A stretch of DNA of 64,000 bases from Nissolia schottii (Eukaryota; Streptophyta; Magnoliopsida; Fabales; Fabaceae). The stretch spans positions 212,691 through 276,690 of the forward strand of contig QANU01007939.1 in the NCBI GenBank assembly GCA_003254905.1, written 5' to 3'. Shown piece by piece: positions 22,620 to 33,331 of the stretch; position 1 is the first letter of the stretch; each line of letters starts with the position of its first letter. The notes below the pieces were generated by a model that did not search any database, had not been told where the DNA came from, and saw only the letters and a program-made list of their open reading frames with translations. Made by a program: the position numbers and the translations under genes.

Positions 22620-23057
22620 TTAGAGTTACATTCACTTGAGGGAATGTAAAATATGAAAATAACACAGGGTAGATAGTTTGGATATAATATTCATTCACTT
22701 CAGCTAAGGAACTTTTGATATATTCACTTATGAGAATATGTAAATATCCTTAAACGAGGAAATAATATATGTTGCATATAGTTTTGAATACTAAGGATAC
22801 ATTCGCTTTAGGAAATGATTATCCCTTTTTTTTTATTATTATAATTATCATTCTCTTCTCAGAATGTATATGATTTCTTATGGGAATGAGTATAATTAGT
22901 TATCATTCACTTTTTGGAATAAGTATGATTATTATTCAATTATGGGAATAACTATAGGTACAATTCCATTTACTTTTATGAATAGTTACATTCTCATATG
23001 TACAATTAACATCCACTTATGAAGATGACTTTATTTTCTCATTGTAAGGTTATCATT
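22620..23057. repeat. Degenerate minisatellite of CATTCACTT...GAATG units, left part
   Basis: About ten diverged units of roughly 35-45 bp, each with ATTCACTT, a few bases, GGGAATG or similar. The two ends of a unit are complementary (CATTC/GAATG). The array is cut at 23057 by element D and resumes at 55592. Confidence 0.65.
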
Positions 23058-23477
23058 TGAAACACCCTAGCTAACTGTTTACGTGTACATCGCAAATAAT
23101 GCTTACTAGGTTGTTTACTCTTTGGTTGGGGTTACTTTTAGCCCATACTTTTAAAGTTCACAATTATCTTATACTTGAAAATATGGACCACTTCAAAACT
23201 TTTTCGTTATGTATACATATGATATGAAATATGAGCCATGCGTGTCAGAAAGAATTTATACTGCAAGTGTTAAACCTTATATTACACGAATAACTGCTCT
23301 AATATAACAATGTCAAACAAGAAGCAGACAAGTGGTCCATAGCATATAATAACAAATACTTACATAGCATACACATAAGTGTTCATATAAATACAATACA
23401 TGGATTGTAACCTTCTTAGCCTAGTTCTTGCTATCCTATTTCTTGATTCGTCATCTTCGAGGCTACTGCTGCGTGCA

Positions 23478-23513
23478 TCAAGCCGAGGTCTTGTCTTGCT
23501 CACCTAGAACCAT
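23478..23513 (-). CDS. LTR-leader micro-ORF (element D 3' LTR), 11 codons
   Basis: An ATG lies 14 nt after the inverted repeat at 23528-23544. The frame MVLGEQDKTSA ends at TGA. The same frame is at 53445-53410 in the 5' LTR. The bases CTAG/GTGAGC in it are a good 5' splice-site match, which may be the real function. Confidence 0.2.
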   Translation of the reverse strand: MVLGEQDKTSA

Positions 23514-23527
23514 AAAGGAGCAGGTGT

Positions 23528-23544
23528 GAGAACTCTACGTTCTC
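23528..23544 (-). promoter_or_regulatory. Conserved leader inverted repeat (element D)
   Basis: GAGAAC, 5 nt, GTTCTC. Repeated in the 5' LTR at 53460-53476. Confidence 0.5.
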
Positions 23545-23697
23545 AATGGGAAACCTTAGTCGTCACTGGTTGTTTTACTCTCAATTATGATTCCGCCGCT
23601 CAGAGGTCTCTAAGCGTCACAATCACGGTTATACTACGTCCCTACTCATTATTAATATTCCACCTAGTCCTGAACACCTATATCCCATATTCCGCCG

Positions 23698-23945
23698 TAT
23701 CATGATGTCGTATCCATGCCTAAATATGGTGTCGTATCCTTTTAATGCACATGTCTTGCCATGTCATGATGTCGTATCCTTTAATTTGCATGTCTTGTCG
23801 TATCATGATGTCATATTCGTGTCTTAATATGCATGATGTCATATCCTTTAATGCATGTGTATTGTCATGTCATGTTGTCATATCCTTTTAATGCACATGT
23901 CTTTTCATATCATGATGTCATATTCGTATCTTATTATGCATGATA
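23698..23945. repeat. Minisatellite in LTR D
   Basis: Seven or so imperfect units of about 35-40 bp built on CATGATGTCGTATCC, then TTTAATGCACATGTCTTG. The matching array in the 5' LTR is at 53731-53980. Confidence 0.8.
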
Positions 23946-25584
23946 AGGCATATGTAATCTATACAATTCATCACATATCATGTTCTTAACATCACCATCA
24001 TTCAATACCCCATAAAGCATTCACATGTTATAATCCTATAATCATATATCATCTGTCATCTTCATCATATACCACATCATGTTTCCCAAGCATCATCATG
24101 TTATAACTCTAACACATAATTTCACATAATCATAAATGTCTAACACATACTAGAGCACATCATTCGTGAGCTTACTAAAATTGTTTCTTGAGTAATTACA
24201 GACTTGAGATCCTAATGTATGATCAGGGCGCTCAACGTCCTGATGAAAAACAAGGTTCACAAAATGCTCTGCCCAGGCCGCTCATCGCAGCGCTCGGCGG
24301 TGCGCTCAGCGCACTGGGCGTCCATCAGGACTCAATTCTGCAATTTTTGTAAAATCTGCATAATCCTTTCATACTACTATCAAAATCACTTTCATGGACA
24401 TTCATCATAATATTTTACATCATAAAAGATATAGTTTCATGTCTCATAATCATTTCTAACATGTTTCTAAACAATTCTTCTATAGGCAACATCATCTACC
24501 TAGGTTTTTTCATTATCCAACATAATCACATAAAACATAATCATATGACATAGATTATTTCCTCATAACAACATAGGCATGCATAGATCATTAAAGCATA
24601 GATTATTCTAGTTTTATTTATCATAAAACACTTTTCATCATAAATCCAATCATATTCCTACCAATTAGTTCATAAATCATCAAGCATGCATATATCTCCA
24701 CAATCAAGCATCATCATTTATAATCATCAAGAGTATTATCAAGCAACTAAACCTAAAATAATCTAGCACAAAACATATTACAAACATCATCAAACATCTT
24801 AAAACCACATAGACAGTGGTTAGAACAGTTTACCCACTTTTCAGGCGTTCGAAAAACTGTGAGAAAAGGCTCCCGCGAATCTTGAGGCGATCATGCTATT
24901 TTTCCTGAATCCGACGGCGTAACCGCAGAGTGCTCGAACGGAGCAGAAATAAATTTAACAATATGAAAATAAGAATTAAGGGACAGGGAAAATCGCCTTC
25001 AGGAGGCATATGTATATAACATATATATAGGGATGCTGAGGCGGTGCATCATGCCGCGTCAGTTAGTTTTATTTTTATAATTTATTATTATATTATTATT
25101 TTTTACTATTCATTACTATTATTATATTATATAATAATATATTACATACATACATATATGAAAATATCCCTGCCAACTGTGGCAGGGGATATGGATGACC
25201 CCCTCGGCACAATTTTGATCATGTTTGATCATGTTTTGTTGTTCACAGTCTTGGTACTTCGCGTATGGCTGTCCAAAAAATAGTCCGGACATACCGTTAT
25301 GACCCACTAATTTTTTTCTTATTACTTATTTAATTTTATTTGGGCATTCTAAAACTTAATTTCATATTAGTTTATTTTACGGACTCCTTTGAGTCGTAAT
25401 TAAATCTTAATAGTGCTCGAAAATCGATTCGGACCTCACAAGACTCCGCAAAATCGCAAAATTACTATTTTTAGCTAATACTTTAAAGATTAAAGTTAAT
25501 GATTAAAATTTTCCAATCTTATTAATTTATTCTTATTTATTTATCATGCGAAATCTTCGTAAGGAGAAAAATCGGGATGTTACA

Positions 25585-25597
25585 TTCCACCCCCCTT
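25585..25597 (-). other. Polypurine tract of element D
   Basis: On the minus strand AAGGGGGGTGGAA lies directly before the 3' LTR. Confidence 0.75.
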
Positions 25598-25719
25598 AGA
25601 AAAAATTCGCCCTCGAAATTTCCATATGTCTAAAGTTCCAAATATTTCCTACTTACTTACCCGAAACGAGGTTGTCTTCCTTCTCTGCCTGGTCAACTGT
25701 TAGAGTAAGAACTTGTCCA

Positions 25720-26760
25720 ATCCGCTGAGCTGGATTCGTGCTGCAACTCTTGGCAAAGTGCCCACTTTTCCCGCACTTGAAGCAGGCATCCTTCCCTGCT
25801 AAACAAACTCCCTAGTGTAGCTTGCCGCACTTTGGGCAGGGCAGGTTGCTTCCGTCACCTTGGTGTTCTCCCTGAGTGACTTGCCCTTGAACTCTTCTCT
25901 CCAGTTGTGACCCTTGTTGAAACTGGTCCTGCGTTTGTCGTAATTCCTGTTGTTGCTGTGGAGAATACCGATTCCTGTCTCTATTAACAAAGGGGCCTAA
26001 AAAGAGCTTCTCTTTTTGGGCTCCCACTGTGAGCTCCCAGCTTCAACGACCTTCCACTTGTTTCTCTCCGTCCTTTCATCAGCCACACATTTGGCTGCTG
26101 CTTCCTGTGCCATGCATTTGTTTACCAAGGTGGCATAATCTTGAATGCCCAACATATTAATAAACATCTGAATTTCAAACCGCAGCCCTCTCTGGTATTT
26201 TTGCACTTCCAACCCTCGCCGGGGTTCAATTGATAAGTACTGGAGTATCGACATAACCTTTCAAACATAGCCGTATACTCCGCGACTGTCATGTTCCCTT
26301 GTTTCAAATGCATAAATTCTGCTTCCTTCTGATTCCGGAGCTCACGGGGGAAATACTTATTTAAGAAGGCCGTGCTGAACTGTTTCCATTTAATTGGAGT
26401 TCCTTCTTGCTCCAGTAGATGTTGGGTCACATCCCACCACTCTCCGGCAGAACCTTCAAGCCTTCTTGATGCAAACCACACTTTCTGAGCTTCAATGCAG
26501 GAGATGTCCTTAAGAATCTGCTCAATCTTTCTTAACCAATGGTGAACCTGGTCTGGGTTCATGGTTCCGTCGAATATTGGAGGATTCATCCTCAGAAACT
26601 CAGAAAATTTCCTAGAGTTCGACTCTGGTTCAATTGGGGTAGCATTCCTTTGTACTAGTGCAGCTACAATTTGCGCATTTGTCCGCGCCATCTCCCGAAG
26701 GATATCAGCGAAATCCGCTGACTCATGATCGCGTTGTGCTGGGTCTCTATGTGGCTGCAT
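25720..26760 (-). pseudogene. gag of element D (frameshifted)
   Basis: Gag forms the virus-like particle. The start at 26760 (MQPHRDPAQRD) is 15 nt after a possible splice acceptor at 26776. The retrotransposon Gag core is clear: NPPIFDGTMNPDQVHHWL, LEGSAGEWWD, FLNKYFP, VAEYTAMFERLCRYSS. A frameshift near 26250-26220 shifts into the frame with QRGLRFEIQMFI. A zinc-knuckle region follows near 25850-25730 (CPKCGKLH, a stop, then CFKCGKSGHF). The frame then runs into a junction near 25675, where sequence jumps directly to the 3' terminal part of the element. Confidence 0.85.
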
Positions 26761-26913
26761 GGCTAATTGTTGTACCTGCACAAATTCCGAGTTGATCAGG
26801 CTCAAGAAAGGCGAGTACACCTGGCTTAGCACATACAACTTAGTAGAGTCATACACCATTATCATGCCCGAAAGCATAGTGTAGCTCAGTCCTTAGGCTC
26901 ACTTGGACCAAAC

Positions 26914-26926
26914 TGCTCTGATACCA
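26914..26926 (-). other. Primer-binding site of element D
   Basis: On the minus strand TGGTATCAGAGCA lies 2 nt from the 5' LTR. This is complementary to the 3' end of initiator tRNA-Met (family knowledge). Confidence 0.8.
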
Positions 26927-26928
26927 AA

Positions 26929-27056
26929 TGAAACACCTTAGCTAACTGTTTACATGTACATCGTAAACAATGCTTACTAGGTTGTTTACTCTTTGGTTGG
27001 GGTTACTTTTATCCCCTACTTTTAAAGTTCACAATTATCTTATACTTGAAAATATG
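26929..27056 (-). repeat. 5' LTR of element D, first segment
   Basis: TGAAACACCTTAGC onward, identical to the 3' LTR except for several transitions. It is interrupted at 27056 by element B (target ATATG). Confidence 0.85.
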
Positions 27057-28089
27057 TGTAACCCCCTAGCTAGCTAGCCTACGCTTAAGTCGCAAGCTTG
27101 CTGGCTAAGTTGTTATTTGCTCTGGTGGGGATAGTACTTAGTCCCATTTGTACATTGAACATATTGTTACCCAAAATATGGACCAGATTAAAATTTTCTT
27201 TGTACATTGCATAGAGTAAATTAGGAGCCTTATCACGTTAAAGCATACATCGCGCGCGGAAACATAGCATGCTTAAGCAGTAGAATATGGAAATATTTAA
27301 CACATGCCATAATTACAAAAGTTGGTCCATCATACATTCATAAACAAGTACATAAGTTGTAGTTTAAGTAGTAAGTATCAAAAGTCACAAAATAGTGCAT
27401 ATATACATATACAATCTACTAACTACTAGTCTAGTCTCCTGCTGTCGGTCCTGGGGTGTCTCCTCCTCATACTGCTCCGTTCCTTGTCCTTCATCATAAC
27501 TTGAAGTCATGGATGAGTGGGGTGAGAACATGACGCTCTCAGTGGGAAAACTTAGGGATTAGGGGACTTCTTTTTCCTCATACATGCCTCAGACCGCTCA
27601 GGGATTTCTAGGTGTTACAGTTATACTATCGCCCTACTAATTATTAAGATCCATACTAAGCCTGAGCAGCTTTATCTAAATTAACTAGGTGACTGGGGAA
27701 CCTACTCTTCATTAACTAAGTCATTTGTTCTCTATCCTACTTCCTAAGTCACACATAATCACATATTTCACATAATCAAATAATAAGCTTCAGTGCACGT
27801 CCACTTATAACCGTGCCCATTTTAATTATAAGATTCTTCGCACCTCCACTTATGTACAGTTATATCACTTAGAGCACATACTTCAAGCTCAACCCCCCCG
27901 TAACGGTGGCCTACCGGCACAGGCTTCCTTAATGTCTCAGTACCGTTAGGACTGGGCCGCGCTAAACCTCAGTAGCTCACGATAGGAGAATCCATCCTTA
28001 TGCTAAGGATGGCAAGGGGACCCTACCCCGTCCTTATGCTAGGGACAAGGCATGCCCAGGGTTCAACTTGCCTTTCCTGCCGGCTAGTG

Positions 28090-28210
28090 GCACAGCTAGG
28101 AAAAGATTCCTTTTTCCTTCCTTTCCTTTTTCCTTTTTGGGACTTAGTGACGTCATGCCCTATTCCTTTTCCTTTCCTTTCTTTTCTTTTCCTTTCTTTT
28201 CCTTTTGTAA
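28090..28210. repeat. Polypyrimidine microsatellite in LTR B
   Basis: TTTTCCTTTCC-type tract, broken once by a non-repetitive 30-bp segment. The other LTR has it at 49600-49715, with one extra TTTTCC unit. Confidence 0.85.
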
Positions 28211-28493
28211 AACCATTTCGATGACACATAATCACATAGCACATTCATTAATACAGTTCATTCCAGTCACAGTTTATATGTCTTAAACATAAATCCTTAG
28301 TTCATAACATTTCTCATACCTTAGAAAGCCTTGAACATAAATTCTTAATTCATAACATATCCTTAATTCATAACATTTAACATACCTTAGTAAAATCAGT
28401 AGATCCATGGATAATTGCAAGCAGTATAAAAAAAATGGAGATTTTGTTCATAAAATGACAAGTTTTCGAAAAGGGGAAATCTGTCTTCGTTCA

Positions 28494-28585
28494 GGCCGCT
28501 CAGCGCCTAGGGTATACCGCTCAGCGTTGAAGGCCGCTTAGCGGCATCACTGGCCGCTCAGCGAAAACCCAGGCCGCTCAGTGGG
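28494..28585. repeat. CCGCTCAGCG motif cluster in LTR B
   Basis: Five near-copies in about 90 bp. The other LTR has them at 50003-50097 with rearranged order, which shows rapid turnover between two LTRs that are otherwise nearly identical. Confidence 0.75.
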
Positions 28586-29200
28586 TCCTGACGAATTTCA
28601 GCTCCTAATTCTTGCAATTTTCCATGTTCTACAAGGTTCCTAAGCATCAATCCTTAGAGCATTTCTTCCATCATTTCTAACCAATTTCTAACAGCCATAA
28701 ACATTATTTCAAGCTTCCAAAAATCATTTCCATAATCAAGTTCATACTTTCCTAAACTATGTTCATGTAGCAAATAACATCTCTAGCACATAGAACATAT
28801 ATCCACAGGACTTCCATAACCATTCATAAAAGAAAATAACCTAGCAAGAACCTAACCTATCCTAGCATACATATCACACAATTATCATCAAACATCTTAA
28901 GCCACATAGGCAGTGGTTATGTCAGGTTTACCCACGTTTTCCTCGGCTCCGATGGTTCCTGCTTGCTCCTAGCTTGCTTGGATGCCTCCTAGCTCCTCTT
29001 GGCCAAATTTTCTGCAGCTTTCCTTAGGGTTTTGATGTGATTTTCGTGGTCTAGGGTTAAGGGATTCTTGGAGGAAGTGAACTAGGTTTAGGGCAGGCGG
29101 TGTCTAGGTCTCCGGTTTGACAGAACAGGGGTCGATCGGCAAACGAAAAGAGTTCTGACAAGGTTTCTAATTTTTCTCTTCATTTTCGATTTTGGGGGGG

Positions 29201-29210
29201 TATTTATAGC
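29201..29210 (-). promoter_or_regulatory. TATA box of LTR B
   Basis: GCTATAAATA on the minus strand, directly downstream of a G run. The same box is in the 5' LTR near 50685. Confidence 0.6.
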
Positions 29211-30001
29211 CCAAGGGCTGATGCCCCTTTTACCATTTTTCCCTTGGCCCCAAAATTACATAAATGCCCTTTTTATTTACTTTTCTAATTATTTAAATAG
29301 TTTGGATAATACCAAGGCCAAATCAAGTCACATCAAGGCATTTTTAATTATTTTTCTTGATAAATCTGCCTCCCCCACGTGCTGAATCAGATTGGGCCCC
29401 ACCCCGGTCCCGCTTTGCTCGTTTTTGATTGTTCGCAGTCCCGGTACATCGCGCACGGCCGCCCGAAAAATATTCTGCTTATACCGTCGCGATCCTCTAA
29501 TTTCCCTCTTCCTAAGAGTATTATTCTTAGAAGGTGTTTGTGAATTTTTCTCCGGAGGAGTATTTTTCACAGATACCTTTAATACATCGTTAAGCTCCCG
29601 CGTCTGCGGACAACCGTTTCGCTTGCGGTTTCGCTATCTCCCAAACTTCCCAATAAGGTTGTGGGACTAATCTAAGGTATTCGGGACTTTCTCCCGGTAC
29701 AAGTTGGATTTCCAGAGACTTGAGACTCTCTGCTCAATTCTACTAGTTAGACGGGGCCAAACGGGACTGTTCTAGTGTCTGCGGAATCATCCGAAACCGA
29801 ACCGATTTTCGTTTTTTCGACACTTTAAGTTTTTCATCCATTCCTAGGGGTCGAGGGGAATCATTTGAGCGACAACAGAATTTATCAAATCCCAACAGAG
29901 TAATTTCTACTGACCTTTACAAGTTAATTCACACAATCAACTCAGCGAACAGTCTACTAGCAGTTACTTGGGGAAATTTTCGCTAAGAAAGGAGCGGGAT
30001 G

Positions 30002-30334
30002 TTACATTCCACCCCTTAGAAAAATTTCGTCCCCGAAATTTAGAGGTAGGGAGAATTCGTACCTTTCAAACAGCTCGGGATAGGGCTTCTTCATGTCGGC
30101 TTCCAGCTCCCATGTTTGCTTTTCTAATTCCCCATTCGCCCACACTACTCGTACCATAGGAATCTCCTTGTTTCGTGTCTTGCGAGTCTTGAAATCAATG
30201 ATTCGCTGAGGTGTGAGTGGAAAGGACAAACCTTCCTTCAGCTGTATCTGCTCCGGCTCTAGTACATGGTTAGGGGATGCATAATACTTGCGTAGCTGGG
30301 AGACGTGAAAGACATTGTGGAGTTTGGCTAAAGT
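30002..30334 (-). pseudogene. Element B chromodomain end of pol
   Basis: On the minus strand from 30334 the frame reads LHNVFHVSQLRKYYASP and then the chromodomain-like tail (PMVRVVWANGELEKQTWELEADM, YPELFERY). In chromoviruses this domain guides integration toward heterochromatin. The frame runs through the polypurine tract (30007-30018, AAGGGGTGGAA) and stops in the first bases of the LTR (ATG TAA at TGTAAC). The preceding part of the gene is at 40780-41287, separated by element A. This piece has no stop. Confidence 0.85.
30007..30018 (-). other. Polypurine tract of element B
   Basis: On the minus strand AAGGGGTGGAA abuts the 3' LTR, overlapping the last pol codons. Confidence 0.75.
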
Positions 30335-31489
30335 TGTAACATCCCGATTTCTCCTTAGAGAAATAATCGTAAATATAATTATTAAATTAATTTTCCAATC
30401 ATGATTAGAGAATTAAGATGGGGAATTATTAAGTAGAATATCCCTAGGAAATAAGACGTGTCGCGATAGGAAGTTCGGCGGACAACCGAACAGCCGCTGT
30501 TCGCCGATGAAATTTTCTGACGCGCAAAAGGTGTCCGTGAAAATAATCTCCCGGTGAGAAATTCACAAACACCTTTAATTATTAATAACCTTAGGAAGAG
30601 GGGAATTAGAGGATCGCGACGGTATAAACAGAATATTTTTCGGACAACCGTGCGCGACGTACTGAGACTGCGAGCGATAAAACACGAGCGAACCGGGACC
30701 GGGAGAAAATGAGATCTCAGCGGCTAAGAAGAGGGCTTCACGGTTTTAAAGGAGAATTGTTGACCAAAAATTAATTCCCCAAAAATGTGCTTCCAAGTTC
30801 CCATCACCATACTTTTCTTACCTACTTCACCAAATCACATCACTTACCCATACCCATGCCCATACCTCCCACTATTTACCACATTTTACTTATTCTAAAA
30901 ATCAACTAAACTCCCTCACAATCAGCCCTCCAAAAACTGAGCCCCTCCCCCAAGTTTACAAGAGAACTTCATCTTTTACAATCCTCCATAACCACACCTC
31001 AAGCCAAGCATTCTTGCCACCCTTTTCCACCTCCCAAGAACCGAAGCACAGCCCCCCAAAGTCTCCTCATCCTTCTTCATTTTCTTCCTTCCAAAATCAA
31101 GAGGAACAACCTCTTCCCCCTCCATCTTATTCGAAGTTGTTCACCTTGGAGAAAGGAGGAGCTCAAGCTTTGGAAACAACAAGGCTTCTGGGACTTCAAT
31201 CCAAGCTTCCCTCACCACTGCCAGGATCTTTTACAGGTCGGTAAACTTGGCTTGGTCACCCCTTGGTGGCTTATGTTTGCTTGTATGTGTTTATGTATTT
31301 GTATGCCTTATGATAAACTATGTTAGAAATTCTATGTTAGGACTTAGGAGATGACTCTGAAGGGTCCTGTGACCTGGACTAGCTTAGTATATGATGGTTG
31401 AAATATGTGAGAAAAACTCAACGAGCATCCATGAGCAAAGGGGAAAGAAAGGCGAGATAAACAAAGAAAATAGATTCTGGTTCGTCAGA

Positions 31490-32040
31490 TGCAGCCGTGT
31501 ATCCGCGGAGAGTGGTTGAAAGGAGTATATAGAGAACTGTGGAGCGACGCCTGAAACGGTGCGGAGTGGGTTCCGCGGAGGATCCCTGGGGTGTGAATGT
31601 GAGAAAATGAGAGAAAATAAGCAAAGGAGTATGCGACGGGTGGTTCAGCGGAGAGATGACCGAGAGGAGTCTGGAGAGTTGATGAGCGGGCACCTGGGAT
31701 GGTGCTGAGTGGTTCCGCGGATAGTGACAGAGAGAAGTCTAGAAAGTTGATGAGCGGACACCCGGGAAGGTGCTGAACGGGTTCTGCGGAGGACCCCTAG
31801 AGTGATGAGAGGGTTATGTGAAGAATATTGAGTGGGCGCCAGGAGTGGTGCTGAATGGGTTCCGCGGAGGATCCCTGGAAAGCTGAGAGAGTTACGTGAA
31901 AAGCGTTGAGGGAACACTAGGAGGGGTGCTGCATGGGTTCCGCGGAGGATTCCTAGAGTGTTGAGAGGGCTACGTGAAGTGTGCCGAGTGGGCACCAGGA
32001 GAGGTGTTGCGTGGGTTTTCGCAAAGGACTTCGAAGTTGT
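31490..32040. repeat. Minisatellite in LTR A (about 78-bp unit)
   Basis: About six units with GGTGCTGANNGGTTCCGCGG and GGATCCCTGG as the constant core. The same array is at 39070-39620 in the 3' LTR, and a related array in opposite orientation is at 42960-43530 in LTR C. Confidence 0.85.
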
Positions 32041-32189
32041 CGAGAGGTTATAAGTATGTGTATGATGAATGAATGAGTTAGGTTTATGATGATGTATGAT
32101 GATGTGTTATGATGTATGAGGAATATGTATGTCAGGGATGGTTATGCTATCTTGCATCATGAGAATTAGAAGAATGAGAAGCGCTAACC

Positions 32190-32305
32190 CGGGTGAGCCG
32201 GTATGCGCGAGAAAAAGAATGAGGAGACGCTACCCCAGGTGAGCTGGTATGCGTAAGACAAGAAAAGAAGGACGCTAACCCAGGTGAGCCGGTATGCGTA
32301 AGAGA
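32190..32305. repeat. Three-copy repeat in LTR A
   Basis: CGCTAACCCGGGTGAGCCGG followed by TATGCGTAAGA, spaced 50-60 bp. Also at 39765-39885. Confidence 0.8.
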
Positions 32306-32685
32306 ATCCCCATGTTCCCCAAGCATGAGCATATGATGTATGAGTTGCATGAGTATATGATGAATGAGTATATGAGTATATGATGCATGAGTATCTGATG
32401 ATGTGTGAGTATGTAAAGCATAAGTATCTAATGATGTATGTCTGTATAGTCGTCAAGAGAACGCTCGAGACGGCCTATGTATATACGCGGAGTAAAGATA
32501 ATGAGCATGAGAACTTAGATAAGAAAGACTAGTTCCCCAGTCACCTAGTAAAGTAGATAAAGCCGTTCAGGACCTTAGGCCAGATAATAATCAGTAGGAT
32601 GCTAGTATGCATGTTCACATAGAAACCCCTGAGCGGCCGGGTTGATAAGCGAGAAAAGAGATCCCCTATGCCAAGGTTAACCACT

Positions 32686-32701
32686 GAGGACGACTGTTCT
32701 C
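32686..32701 (+). promoter_or_regulatory. Conserved leader inverted repeat (element A)
   Basis: GAGGAC, 4 nt, GTTCTC, then CACCCCACTC and an ATG at 32715, 13 nt later. The ATG frame is only nine codons (basic). An acidic GA-rich frame starts one base out of phase, so the micro-ORF looks frameshifted here. The same module is at 40269-40284 in the 3' LTR. Confidence 0.5.
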
Positions 32702-33163
32702 ACCCCACTCGCTTATGCTTCCCAGGAGCAGGCGAAGAGCATGAGGGCTACGAGGAGCCCTGACGAGCCGGTCTAGCTTGGCATCCGAAGGACATTTTGC
32801 CACATTTTGATATATTTTGATATGTATTTTGATGTATTTGGCTTATATATGTAAACTATTAAGATACTCAATTAGTTGTAATTCGTGATGGACCAGATAC
32901 TTGTTATGTAATTAATTATGTCAGTAATGATTATTACTTTGAAGCTTCAGCTCTATCGCTTGTATTATATGCTTTGATTCACGCGTGGCTCATATTTTGC
33001 AAATAAAGTAACAAGTGAAAAAGTTTTAAAATGGTCCATATTTTCCTTAACCTCTTATTTTCAAAGGATAATAAGGGACTATAAGTATTCCCACCAAATG
33101 ATTAACAACCTAGTGAGCGTTGCGTACTACTCGAGGGTATGCAGTTAACTAGGATGTTACAGT

Positions 33164-33181
33164 TGGTATCAGAGCAGTTTG
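33164..33181 (+). other. Primer-binding site of element A
   Basis: TGGTATCAGAGCAGTTTG, 2 nt after the 5' LTR. The first 12 bases match the initiator tRNA-Met type. Confidence 0.85.
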
Positions 33182-33331
33182 GTCCTATGTGAGCCTATGG
33201 ACTGAGCTGCACTATGCTTCCGAGCATGAATAACGGTGTATGTCTTTGCTATGTGGTATGTGCTAAGTTATGTGTACCCGCCTTTCTTAAGCCTGATCAA
33301 CTCAGAATTGTGCAGGTATGACAGATTAGGC
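33182..33331 (+). other. Leader of element A with upstream ATGs and an acceptor-like site
   Basis: Several ATGs precede gag (33185 onward). A TTGTGCAG/G acceptor-like site at 33315 is 16 nt before the gag ATG at 33332. B and D have the same site (48393 and 26776), 15-16 nt before gag. Confidence 0.4.

Larger units (their letters stand above)
23058..25584 (-). repeat. 3' LTR of element D (2,527 bp)
   Basis: Matches 26929-27056 plus 51490-55591. Compared with the other LTR it lacks about 100 bp after 23680, which removes most of the conserved GTGACTGAGGGAACC block. It has a minus-strand TATATATA near 25019-25029, a TGTCGTATCC minisatellite at 23698-23945 and CGCTCAGCG motifs at 24228-24325. 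Confidence 0.9.
27057..30006 (-). repeat. 3' LTR of element B (2,950 bp)
   Basis: Nearly identical to 48546-51489. It has a minus-strand TATA box GCTATAAATA at 29201-29210. Downstream in sense it holds CCGCTCAGCG motifs (28494-28585), a CCTTTTCCTTT pyrimidine tract (28090-28210) and the inverted repeat (27524-27540). The small acidic frame after the repeat is altered here by an indel. Confidence 0.93.
30335..33161 (+). repeat. 5' LTR of element A (2,827 bp)
   Basis: Contains a GGTTCCGCGGAGGATCC minisatellite (31490-32040), a three-copy CGCTAACCCGGGTGAGC repeat (32190-32305), and near the end the conserved leader block and inverted repeat (32686-32701). It ends CTAGGATGTTACA, 2 nt before the primer site. 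Confidence 0.95.

Noticed and set aside
28000..28286. Hydrophobic Phe-rich frames in LTR B, also at 49498-49791
   Set aside because: They translate a CCTTTT microsatellite, differ in length between the two LTRs and oppose the LTR sense strand.
31418..32456. Several minus-strand frames in LTR A, also at 39064-40039, with His/Ser/Thr-rich repeats
   Set aside because: They are translations of minisatellite DNA, antisense to the element.
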